The notes: generated by a model from the letters alone, not told the origin. Positions 1-6,637 are shown, counted from the first letter of the stretch. The stretch is DNA of 6,699 nt from Marvinbryantia sp. (GCA_016297895.1 JAEDFS010000076.1:1-6699); one strand, 5' to 3'. A program made the numbers and translations.

Positions 1-523
1 GATAGTTCAGTTCGATCGTGAATGTATAATCGTCCACCTTCTGAATACCGGAAACTTCTGTAGCAGAACCATCTTCCACCTCATAAGCGCCCTTGATAAC
101 ATCATCGCACAGCCACACCATGTTGCTCTCTGTGGCCGGATTGAAAAACCGGTTGAAAGTAAAGATGACATCATCCGCCGTCAGTTCCGTGCCGTCATGG
201 AACTTCACGCCCTCCCGCAGCTTGCAGGTGTAAGTCAGTCCATCCTCAGAAACCTCCGGGAAATCAGCCAGCAGCTGTGGATAAAGCTCCAGATCGTCCT
301 CTTTTTTGGCCATCAGAGTATCCGTGATCGTATCGGAAATCTGAAATACTGTGTTCTGAGATGTAATCATGACATCCATATTGCCCAGAACATCCAGTGC
401 GATGCCAACCCGGAGTGTTGTCTCATCTTCCGCCGCCATTACCGGTGACATCCCTCCAAAGGTACCTGCCGCCATCGTGCCGGAAAGAAACATTGCAAGT
501 AATCTCTTTGTTGTTTTTTTCAT
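1..523 (-). CDS. Family 5 ABC transporter solute-binding protein, N-terminal part (cut by window edge)
   Basis: Only the first 174 codons are present; the gene continues beyond position 1. Residues 1-30 form a signal peptide: basic MKKTTKR, a hydrophobic stretch, then SPVMAAEDE with a probable signal peptidase I site near residue 30. The motif KLREGVKFHDGTELTADDV at about 101-119, followed by FTFNR, is the hallmark of the OppA/DppA/NikA family (SBP_bac_5). Members capture oligopeptides, dipeptides, nickel or sometimes sugars outside the membrane and pass them to an ABC permease. The start at 523 is set by AGGAGG at 531-536, 7 nt upstream; an in-frame ATG two codons earlier (529) is too close to that site. 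There is no cysteine in the signal region, which is odd for a Gram-positive binding protein. The gene has its own promoter and a leader hairpin, so it probably starts a separate operon. Family is confident; the ligand cannot be read. Confidence 0.93.
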   Translation of the reverse strand, partial: MKKTTKRLLAMFLSGTMAAGTFGGMSPVMAAEDETTLRVGIALDVLGNMDVMITSQNTVFQISDTITDTLMAKKEDDLELYPQLLADFPEVSEDGLTYTCKLREGVKFHDGTELTADDVIFTFNRFFNPATESNMVWLCDDVIKGAYEVEDGSATEVSGIQKVDDYTFTIELNY

Positions 524-566
524 AATCATTCCTCCTCTTTGCCATAGCCAGAAGCCTGTTTGATGC

Positions 567-601
567 AAAAAAAAGACGCTCTGATTTCTCAAAGCGTCTT
601 T
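567..601 (-). terminator. Intrinsic terminator / possible attenuator in the binding-protein leader
   Basis: Read on the minus strand, 601-572 folds into a perfect 13-bp stem (AAAGACGCTTTGA paired with TCAGAGCGTCTTT, one G-U pair) capped by a GAAA tetraloop. It runs into eight consecutive T residues (complement of A567-574). This is a textbook rho-independent terminator. It lies 100 nt after the kinase stop but also about 25 nt after the predicted transcription start of the binding-protein gene. It may therefore both end the sugar-acid operon and gate entry into the next gene. An outer ATGCA/TGCAT pairing (609-605 with 567-563) could extend the stem. Confidence 0.85.
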
Positions 602-630
602 GCTGCATGTAAACTTTTTCTGTTGAAGCG

Positions 631-660
631 AGTATAGCACAGAGCAAACTGACATGTCAA
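631..660 (-). promoter_or_regulatory. Sigma-A promoter of the binding-protein gene
   Basis: On the minus strand there is a perfect -35 TTGACA (655-660) and a -10 TATACT (631-636) separated by 18 nt, with TGC directly before the -10 (extended -10). The predicted start is near 624, giving a leader of about 100 nt. It lies between the kinase stop and the binding-protein start, so the binding-protein gene can be transcribed independently of the operon upstream. Confidence 0.8.
650..659. promoter_or_regulatory. Palindrome overlapping the -35 box, possible operator
   Basis: TGACATGTCA is a perfect 10-bp palindrome covering most of the -35 hexamer at 655-660. A dimeric regulator bound here would block RNA polymerase. 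Just upstream, ACGAAAA occurs at 671-677 and again at 682-688, one helical turn apart, in an AT-rich stretch that could be an UP element or a second protein site. The sequence is seen directly; the regulatory role is inference. Confidence 0.35.
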
Positions 661-700
661 TCTCCGAAATACGAAAAATCAACGAAAATTTACTCATTCT

Positions 701-1798
701 CTATCTCTGCACTCTGGCTCCTGCTCCGCCCATGATCGCTTCTACTTCTTTTAAGCTTGCCATCGTTGTATCACCGGGTGTTGTCATTGCAAGCGCACCA
801 TGTGCCGCACCGTAATTTACAGCCTGTTCTGCATCCTCTGTTGTCATAAATCCATAGATCAGACCTGATGCAAAGGAATCTCCGCCGCCTACACGGTCCA
901 TGATCTCCAGTCCCTTGTAATCTTTTGCTTTGTAGATTTCTCCGTCTGCCCAACAGATTGCACTCCAGTCATTGACGGTAGCCGTCTTAACGGTTCGAAG
1001 GGTCGTAGCCACTGCCTTAAAGTTCGGATAAATCTTTGCAGCTTCATTGATCATCTTCTTGTAGCCGTCCAGGTTCAGCTCCTTCAGATTTGCATCGTTT
1101 CCTTCGATCTCGAAGCCCAGGCATGCTGTGAAGTCTTCCTCGTTTCCGATCATAACGTCTACATATTTTGCAATTTCTTTATTAACTTCCTGTGCTTTTT
1201 CCTTGCCGCCGATGGCACTCCACATAGAAGGACGGTAGTTCAGGTCGTAAGACACGATCGTGCCATATTTTTTAGCGGTCTTGATGGCTGCCAGAACGGT
1301 CGCACAGGACTGCTCGGAAAGAGCAGCGTAGATTCCGCCGGTATGCAGCCAACGTACACCCAGTTCTCCGAAAATATAGTCAAAATCAAAATCTTCCGGT
1401 GTTGCTTTCGAGATTGCTGTATTGGCACGGTCAGAACATCCTACTGCCCCGCGGATACCAAAGCCGCGTTCCGTAAAATTGATTCCGTTTCTGCAGATAC
1501 GGCCGATTCCGTCTGTCTTCATCCACTTAATAAGAGAGGTATCCACACCGCCCTGGCAGATAAAATCTTCCATTAACATACCCACTTCATTATCCGCAAA
1601 TGCGGTAATAACAGCGGTATTCAGTTTAAAGCATTTTCTCAGACCGCGAATAACATTGTATTCCCCGCCGCCTTCCCATGCACGGAAAGATCTGGCTGTC
1701 CGGATTCTTCCCTCACCCGGATCAAGACGAAGCATGACTTCTCCAAGGGATACTGCATCATATTTACATTCACTCTTTGGTCTTAAATTTATACTCAT
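701..1798 (-). CDS. kdgK: PfkB-family sugar kinase, probable 2-keto-3-deoxygluconate kinase
   Basis: The 365-residue product is a ribokinase/PfkB-fold kinase. The N-terminal signature is GGGEYNVIRGL (43-53). DLNYRP (185-190) and GNEEDF (218-223) are typical of KDG kinases. The C-terminal PfkB signature DRVGGGDSFASGLIYG (301-316) holds the catalytic base Asp307 and the anion hole. The predicted reaction is ATP plus 2-keto-3-deoxygluconate to 2-keto-3-deoxy-6-phosphogluconate in the cytoplasm. The substrate is inferred partly from the sugar-acid permease and dehydratase in the same operon; 2-keto-3-deoxygalactonate or another ketose are alternatives. The start is supported by AGGAGG at 1808-1814, 10 nt upstream of the ATG, which itself lies just after the MATE stop (21-nt gap). 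It is the last gene of the operon. Length is slightly above the usual 310-340 residues, with no sign of damage. Confidence 0.85.
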   Translation of the reverse strand: MSINLRPKSECKYDAVSLGEVMLRLDPGEGRIRTARSFRAWEGGGEYNVIRGLRKCFKLNTAVITAFADNEVGMLMEDFICQGGVDTSLIKWMKTDGIGRICRNGINFTERGFGIRGAVGCSDRANTAISKATPEDFDFDYIFGELGVRWLHTGGIYAALSEQSCATVLAAIKTAKKYGTIVSYDLNYRPSMWSAIGGKEKAQEVNKEIAKYVDVMIGNEEDFTACLGFEIEGNDANLKELNLDGYKKMINEAAKIYPNFKAVATTLRTVKTATVNDWSAICWADGEIYKAKDYKGLEIMDRVGGGDSFASGLIYGFMTTEDAEQAVNYGAAHGALAMTTPGDTTMASLKEVEAIMGGAGARVQR

Positions 1799-1819
1799 AT
1801 CAGATTATCCTCCTGCTTT

Positions 1820-3193
1820 TTAAATCACTTTATACTCAAGCCATTTTCCCTTCAGATACCTCCGTACAAACAGCAGGGATCTGAAGATCCAGTCAAGTAC
1901 CATTGCTGCCCATACTCCAATTGCTCCCCATCCGCATCCGATACCGAGTATGACACTGAACAGGATACGGAAAACAACCATGGAAAAAATGGAAACGACC
2001 ATACAGTATTTCACATCTCCGGCTGCCCGAAGTGCATTTGGCATTGTAAACGCCGTCGGCCACAAAAGCATGGCCATTCCGTTATGTATCATTACAAGAA
2101 TGAATGCATATCGATAGGACTCCGCAGACAGAGAATATAGTTTCAGGATCCATGGCAGCGTGGACAGAATCACAATATTAACTGCAATGGTAATTGCATA
2201 TGTAATGCGCCATAATTTTTTCGTATAATGGATCGCCTGTTCTTTTTCTCCGGCCCCTATGCATTGTCCTACCACGGTAATCATGGCAAGATTCATAGCC
2301 TGACCGGCAATGCATCCCATAGAATCCAGACTGTTCGCAACGGCATTGGCTGCGATCTGGGCTGTCCCGAACAATGCAATGATACTGACAACCAGCACTC
2401 TTCCCAGCTGAAAAATACCATTTTCTATTCCGTTCGGGATCGCTACATGCAGGATTCTGCGCACCATATCACGTTTCCATGAGAACAGCTGTCTGAACTC
2501 TACTTTTACTTCATTCTGATGTTTCAATGTAAAAGCCAGTATCACAGCCGCTCCCAGAACTCTGGAAACAAACGTCGATAAGGCCGCTCCTGCGACGCCC
2601 ATGGAAAATCCAAAGATCAAAATCGCATTTCCTGCTGCATTCAACAGGTTCATTCCAACTGAAATCTTCATGGAGATCTTTGCATTTCCCACAGAACGAT
2701 ATATGGCTGCACAGGCATTAAACACTGCCAGAAACGGATAGGACCAGGCCGAGATCATAAAATAGATACTTGCACTTTTCATAACCTCTTCATCGACGGC
2801 TCCGAACAGCAGCCGCAGGATAGGTCTGTTTCCCATCACAGCAATTACCATAAGGCCTGCTGCAATAGTCCACGCAATGCTAATCAGCTGTGTTGCCGCA
2901 CTTGAAGCTTTTGCCTGATCTTTGCTTCCCAGATACTGTGAGATGACCACTGCACCGCCTGCTGCAATAGCCGCAAAGATATTGATCAGCAGATTATTGA
3001 TCATATCCACAAGCGATACGCCTGAGACCGCAGCTTCTCCCGCATAGGATATCATGACCGTATCTACCATACCTACGGTGATGGCAAGCACCTGTTCAAT
3101 AATAAGCGGGTAGATCAGTCTTCGAAGCTGTGCGCCTGAAAACATCGTACCGGTTACTCTGTTATTGTATTTTGCATAAATACCATACTTCAT
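1820..3193 (-). CDS. MATE-family efflux transporter
   Basis: The 457-residue protein has about 12 hydrophobic segments in two related halves, as expected for the multidrug and toxin extrusion family (usual length 440-480). Diagnostic stretches include YPLIIEQVLAITVGMVDTVM (28-47) in TM1, AGGAVVISQYLGSKDQA (78-94), YRSVGNAKISM (165-175), and in the second half NGIENGIFQLGRVLVV (254-269), GQCIGAGEKEQA (309-320) and LRAAGDVKY (388-396). MATE proteins export cationic drugs or metabolites in exchange for Na+ or H+; the substrate here is unknown. It lies between the dehydratase and kinase genes on the same strand, so it is probably co-transcribed, an unusual position for a MATE gene. The start is uncertain: Met1 has only a weak GGGGAT upstream, and Met17 (position 3145) is an alternative close to TM1. 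A short coupled ORF immediately upstream may supply ribosomes by reinitiation. Confidence 0.93.
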   Translation of the reverse strand: MKYGIYAKYNNRVTGTMFSGAQLRRLIYPLIIEQVLAITVGMVDTVMISYAGEAAVSGVSLVDMINNLLINIFAAIAAGGAVVISQYLGSKDQAKASSAATQLISIAWTIAAGLMVIAVMGNRPILRLLFGAVDEEVMKSASIYFMISAWSYPFLAVFNACAAIYRSVGNAKISMKISVGMNLLNAAGNAILIFGFSMGVAGAALSTFVSRVLGAAVILAFTLKHQNEVKVEFRQLFSWKRDMVRRILHVAIPNGIENGIFQLGRVLVVSIIALFGTAQIAANAVANSLDSMGCIAGQAMNLAMITVVGQCIGAGEKEQAIHYTKKLWRITYAITIAVNIVILSTLPWILKLYSLSAESYRYAFILVMIHNGMAMLLWPTAFTMPNALRAAGDVKYCMVVSIFSMVVFRILFSVILGIGCGWGAIGVWAAMVLDWIFRSLLFVRRYLKGKWLEYKVI

Positions 3194-3202
3194 AAACTTT
3201 CA

Positions 3203-3250
3203 TCATCCCCGGATGTTCTCTGCATGTTCTGCATTCTTTTTCTGATTCAT
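3203..3250 (-). CDS. Possible 15-codon coupling ORF between dehydratase and MATE genes
   Basis: The ATG at 3250-3248 overlaps the dehydratase stop as TAATG, the classic arrangement for translational reinitiation. It reads MNQKKNAEHAENIRG and ends in tandem TGA TGA (3205-3200). It is in the same frame as the MATE gene, whose ATG follows two codons after the second TGA. It may be a ribosome-delivery ORF for the poorly led MATE start, or the remnant of a longer MATE N-terminus cut by the stops. No function is claimed for the peptide, and it could be chance. Confidence 0.3.
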   Translation of the reverse strand: MNQKKNAEHAENIRG

Positions 3251-5034
3251 TACTCCATATATGCACCTTTCATGGAGCTTACAGCGTGCTGTGCATATAA
3301 CTTTAATAAGCCGCTTTTATATTTGCTTTCGAAACCTTTCCAGTGTTTCTTTCTTTCTGCCAGGATCTGTTCCATTTCCTCCGGAGTTTTCTTTTCCCCT
3401 CTCACACCGGTAATGGAGATCATCCGGTTTTCCACGTCCAGCTCGATCAGATCTCCTTCTTCCACAAGAGCGATGGGGCCGCCGGCTGCAGCTTCCGGTG
3501 ATACATGACCAATTACCGGTCCCCGGGAAGCTCCGGAAAAGCGTCCGTCTGTGATCAGTGCAACACTGGATGCCAGCGTCGGATCCGCACAGATTGCTTC
3601 CCCTGTATAGAACATTTCCGGCATGCCGCTTCCTCTTGGTCCTTCATAACGGATAAAGATCGCATCTCCCGGTTTTACTTCTCCGTGAAGCACAGCTGCA
3701 ATACATTCTTCTTCGCTGTCATATGGTTTCGCATTCAATGTGGCTTTAAACATATTCTTCGGACAGGCCGTATGTTTGATCACACATCCTTCCGGTGCCA
3801 GATTTCCTTTCAGAATCGCAATGCTTCCATCGGTTCCTTTTGCATTGTCAAAAGAGTGAATAATATCTTCTCTGTCAATCTTCTTTCCGATTCTTCCGGA
3901 TTTTTCCCGAAGGATCTCCTCACAGTGTTCATAGAATCCGTTTATTTTCAGTTCTTCCAGATTCTCGCCCAGTGTCTTGCCGGTAACCGTCATAACATCC
4001 AGATGAAGCATGCTTTTGATCTCTTCCATGACACGCGGCACTCCTCCTGCATAATAAAAATACTGTGCCGGCCAGTCTCCCGACGGACGTATATTCAGAA
4101 GATAATGTGCTCCTCTGTGCATGCGGTCAAAGGTATCCGCATCGATTTCAAATCCAAATTCATGTGCGATAGCAGGAATATGCATCGTTGCATTTGTGGA
4201 TCCTGAAATGGCTGCATGAACCATAATCGCATTTTCAAAGCTTTTCTGTGTGACAATATCGGATGCTTTGATTCCGTTTTCAACCAGCTTCATCAGCTGT
4301 CTGCCTGCGTTGTATGCCGCCTCTTTTAATTCCGGTGCCGTAGATGGCATCAGTGCCGTTCCCGGAAGCATCAGTCCCAGGGCTTCTGCCATGATCTGCA
4401 TGGTCGATGCCGTACCCATAAAAGAACATGCGCCGCAGCTTGGACAGGCATGGTGTTTATAATAATCCAGCTGTTCATTGGGAATCACTCCGGTCTTTTC
4501 CCAGGCATCAAATTTTCCGATCTGTTCCAGAGTCAGCAGCTCATTGATCTTACATGCCGGATCATCCACAATATACTTCTTCGGCAGTTCATGAGCCTCC
4601 ATGACACCGCCTGCCACTACTATGGCACTCATATCTTTTAAACGTCCGATACTCATCAGCATAGCCGGCATGGATTTATCACAGCTTGCAATAAAGACAC
4701 CGCCGTCAAAGACCGTCGCATTGGCCTGTGCTTCCACAAGATTCACGATGGCATCCCTGTGAGCCAGAGAATAATTGATTCCATCATGGCCCTGGGCAAT
4801 TCCGTCACACATATCCGTTGCGTAATATCTTGCCGCCTTTCCGCCATTCTCATCCACCGCTCTCACGGCTTCTTCCACAAACTGATTTAAATGTGCAGAT
4901 CCCGGATGACTGTCTCCGTAAGAGCTCTCCACCATGATCTGCGGTTTGGAAAGGTCAGACACTTTCCATCCCATTCCCATCCGGAGAGGATCCATCTCCG
5001 GTGCCGCCTGACGTGCTTTTTCACTTCTTAACAT
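3250..5034 (-). CDS. IlvD/EDD-family Fe-S dehydratase, probable sugar-acid (gluconate-type) dehydratase
   Basis: The 594-residue product spans a full IlvD/EDD protein (family about 560-655). Visible motifs are MCDGIAQGHDGINYSL (75-90), SCDK (117-120) with the Mg-binding Asp and the Lys that is carbamylated in the family, CPSCGACSFMGTASTM (197-212) with cluster Cys203, GGSTN-like SGSTN (277-281), GSGMPEM (468-474) with a metal-ligand Glu, and GRFSGASRG (497-505) with the proposed catalytic Ser. The family removes water from 2,3-dihydroxy acids, either in branched-chain amino acid synthesis or on aldonic acids. Position between a GntP permease and a KDG kinase argues for an aldonic acid, most simply D-gluconate to KDG; galactonate, idonate or a pentonate remain possible. 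AGGAGG at 5040-5045 sits 5 nt before the ATG, which fixes the start. The gap to the permease stop is 26 nt, so the two are one transcript. A housekeeping IlvD role is less likely but not excluded by sequence alone. Confidence 0.85.
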   Translation of the reverse strand: MLRSEKARQAAPEMDPLRMGMGWKVSDLSKPQIMVESSYGDSHPGSAHLNQFVEEAVRAVDENGGKAARYYATDMCDGIAQGHDGINYSLAHRDAIVNLVEAQANATVFDGGVFIASCDKSMPAMLMSIGRLKDMSAIVVAGGVMEAHELPKKYIVDDPACKINELLTLEQIGKFDAWEKTGVIPNEQLDYYKHHACPSCGACSFMGTASTMQIMAEALGLMLPGTALMPSTAPELKEAAYNAGRQLMKLVENGIKASDIVTQKSFENAIMVHAAISGSTNATMHIPAIAHEFGFEIDADTFDRMHRGAHYLLNIRPSGDWPAQYFYYAGGVPRVMEEIKSMLHLDVMTVTGKTLGENLEELKINGFYEHCEEILREKSGRIGKKIDREDIIHSFDNAKGTDGSIAILKGNLAPEGCVIKHTACPKNMFKATLNAKPYDSEEECIAAVLHGEVKPGDAIFIRYEGPRGSGMPEMFYTGEAICADPTLASSVALITDGRFSGASRGPVIGHVSPEAAAGGPIALVEEGDLIELDVENRMISITGVRGEKKTPEEMEQILAERKKHWKGFESKYKSGLLKLYAQHAVSSMKGAYME

Positions 5035-5060
5035 ACGAACCTCCTGTTACCCTTTTCAAA

Positions 5061-6416
5061 CTAAACAAACAGAGAAATAATAAATGCTACCACAAATCCG
5101 GTAAATCCGACCAGTGTTTCCATAATGGTCCAGGTTTTCAGGTTTGTTTTTTCATCCAGTCCAACCAGTGATTTTACCAGCCAGAATCCGGAATCATTGA
5201 AATGGGAGCATACAGTCGCTCCACCTGCTACCGCTGCTACGGTACAGGCAAGATATAAGGGGGAGAGTTCTGCAATTCCCGGCATAGCCGCAACAATACC
5301 GGCTGCCATAGTCATGGCAACTGTGGCGGAACCAACACAGATCCTTACCAGAGCAGCAACAAGGAATGCTACCAGTACAAGAGGCAGATGAGCCGAAGCC
5401 ACTGCATTTCCGATCACTTCACCAAGGCCTGAATACTGCAGGACATATCGAAGTACACCACCGCATGCCGTAACCAGAAGGATCAGTCCTGTCGGCTCCA
5501 GAGATTTGGTCATAATCTTTTCCAGCTCTTCCAGGCTGTATCCATGTTTTGTACCAAGTACATACATGGCAGCAATGGTTGCAAGCAGAAGGGCTACAAA
5601 GGGCTCACCCAGAAATGTGAGCACCGGTGCCACAGGCTCCATGGCCGGGATCACACTTGCAAGAGATTTTAAAATGATCAGCACCAGCGGAATCATAATG
5701 ATCAATACAACGGTACTGAATTTCGGAAGTTTCGACTCATCAAAATCCTCCTGATTTGCCACATGTTCCGGAACAGGGATCATATACTTTTTCCCGCAGA
5801 TGGATCCCCAGACAGGTCCTGCAACGACCATTGCACATGCACCGCAGGCAAGTCCTACTAAAATGACCCATCCAAGGTCTACATTCAGCATGGTAGCCAC
5901 TAATACAGGGCCCGGAGTAGGCGGGATGAATGCATGTCCCACAGCAAGACCTGCCAGAAGCGGGATCACATAAAAAAGAGAAGAACGTTTTGTACGTTTT
6001 GCAAGAGAAAATGCAAGCGGGATCAGGATGATCAGGCCCGCATCAAAGAATACCGGCATGGCGATCACAAGACCGGTGATTCCCAGTGCCCATGCTGCTT
6101 TTTCGTCACCGAATTTTTTTACCATGGTCACAGCCAGCGTCTGGGCTCCGCCCGATGCTTCCAATACAGCTCCAAACATGGATCCAAGACCAACTAACAA
6201 TGCAATTCCTTTTAACGTATTACTGATACCGTCATTGACTGCCGTGACGATCTCTGTAAACGGCATACCTGCAATGATTCCGATCGTAATTGCGCCGATC
6301 AGGATAGAGATCATCGCATGAATTTTGAATTTAATGATCAGTATCAGCAGCAGGGCCAACCCTATCAGCGCTGCAACGACCAGGCGGGTAGGATCTAATA
6401 CAATAGTTTCATTCAT
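5061..6416 (-). CDS. gntP: GntP-family gluconate/aldonate:H+ symporter
   Basis: The product is an inner-membrane permease of 451 residues, matching the normal GntP length, with long hydrophobic segments throughout. Family landmarks are AMPVFFDAGLIILIPL (119-134), HAFIPPTPGPVLVATMLNV (161-179), GSATVAMTMAAGI (362-374) and HFNDSGFWLVK (405-415). GntP proteins import gluconate and related acids (idonate, fructuronate, galactonate, glycerate, D-serine) with protons. The next genes suggest a hexonate. The frame is open to an ATG at 6464, but the true start is placed at 6416: GGAGG (6424-6428) stands 7 nt before it, residues from there begin MNETIVLDP, and the longer form would add 16 residues encoded by the operator palindrome. 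It is the first gene of the operon, after a strong promoter. The gene symbol denotes the family; the exact substrate is inferred. Confidence 0.92.
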   Translation of the reverse strand: MNETIVLDPTRLVVAALIGLALLLILIIKFKIHAMISILIGAITIGIIAGMPFTEIVTAVNDGISNTLKGIALLVGLGSMFGAVLEASGGAQTLAVTMVKKFGDEKAAWALGITGLVIAMPVFFDAGLIILIPLAFSLAKRTKRSSLFYVIPLLAGLAVGHAFIPPTPGPVLVATMLNVDLGWVILVGLACGACAMVVAGPVWGSICGKKYMIPVPEHVANQEDFDESKLPKFSTVVLIIMIPLVLIILKSLASVIPAMEPVAPVLTFLGEPFVALLLATIAAMYVLGTKHGYSLEELEKIMTKSLEPTGLILLVTACGGVLRYVLQYSGLGEVIGNAVASAHLPLVLVAFLVAALVRICVGSATVAMTMAAGIVAAMPGIAELSPLYLACTVAAVAGGATVCSHFNDSGFWLVKSLVGLDEKTNLKTWTIMETLVGFTGFVVAFIISLFV

Positions 6417-6423
6417 TTTTCTT

Positions 6424-6428
6424 CCTCC
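6424..6428 (-). promoter_or_regulatory. Ribosome binding site that decides the permease start
   Basis: GGAGG on the minus strand, 7 nt upstream of the ATG at 6416. The upstream in-frame ATG at 6464 has no such site, lies only about 8 nt after the predicted transcription start and sits inside the palindrome, so 6416 is preferred. Confidence 0.85.
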
Positions 6429-6446
6429 AATACTTATTATCGTTCC

Positions 6447-6468
6447 ATACATCTGACGTCTCATGTAT
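6447..6468. promoter_or_regulatory. Probable operator: 22-bp imperfect palindrome downstream of the permease promoter
   Basis: The site has outer arms ATACAT (6447-6452) and ATGTAT (6463-6468) and a central GACGTC (6455-6460); 18 of 22 positions are symmetric. It falls at roughly +4 to +25 of the predicted transcript, a normal repressor position. Size and symmetry suit a dimeric regulator such as a GntR- or LacI-type repressor of sugar-acid genes; the identity is inference. In RNA it could also fold as a weak hairpin. Confidence 0.6.
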
Positions 6469-6478
6469 TTATGTCTTT

Positions 6479-6507
6479 ATTATACTTTGCCCTGCTTTCC
6501 GTATCAA
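6479..6507 (-). promoter_or_regulatory. Sigma-A promoter of the sugar-acid operon
   Basis: On the minus strand, -35 TTGATA (6502-6507) and a consensus -10 TATAAT (6479-6484) are separated by the optimal 17 nt. The predicted start is near 6472, leaving a leader of about 56 nt before the permease ATG. No other convincing promoter is visible between the four operon genes. Confidence 0.85.
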
Positions 6508-6512
6508 GTTGT

Positions 6513-6525
6513 ATGAAGTGTACCA
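6513..6525. repeat. Copy 1 of a 13-bp repeated motif beside the -35 box
   Basis: ATGAAGTGTACCA here matches ATAAAGTGTACCA at 6654-6666 at 12 of 13 positions, in the same orientation and 141 bp apart. This copy ends 6 bp upstream of the -35 hexamer and includes a GTA-N7-TAC dyad (6511-6523). It may be a regulator site, but two copies are weak evidence. Confidence 0.35.
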
Positions 6526-6545
6526 CTTTTTTCTACAAATTTCAT

Positions 6546-6585
6546 AAAAAAACAGCCTTAACACAGGAATTAAGACTGTTTTTTT
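6546..6585. terminator. Bidirectional rho-independent terminator
   Basis: The arms 6546-6561 and 6570-6585 pair at 15 of 16 positions (one C-A mismatch) around an 8-nt loop CACAGGAA. A run of seven A opens the left arm and seven T closes the right arm, so a U tract follows the hairpin in both directions. It insulates the sugar-acid operon from the upstream unit and would end a minus-strand gene entering from beyond 6699. Confidence 0.85.
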
Positions 6586-6637
6586 GTGAGTTATCCATAA
6601 TTTCCGCCGGTTTGTCCCAAAAGTTGTCTGACCTTTT

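Noticed and set aside
423..647. 74-codon minus-strand ORF starting near the second promoter, including an internal start at 608
   Set aside because: It runs through the promoter -10 and the terminator hairpin and overlaps the binding-protein signal peptide in another frame. Its starts have no ribosome binding site, so a leader peptide is possible but unsupported.
3505..4206. 233-codon plus-strand ORF
   Set aside because: It lies entirely antisense to the dehydratase, whose motifs are clear; no recognisable domain or ribosome binding site. It is a shadow of the real gene.
6417..6464. 16-residue N-terminal extension of the permease
   Set aside because: The extension is encoded by the operator palindrome and leader, while a good ribosome binding site points to the ATG at 6416.
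6492..6510. Catabolite-responsive (CcpA cre-like) site around the -35 box
   Set aside because: The sequence TGATACGGAAAGCA has the central CG shifted by one position relative to the cre consensus and lacks its symmetry.
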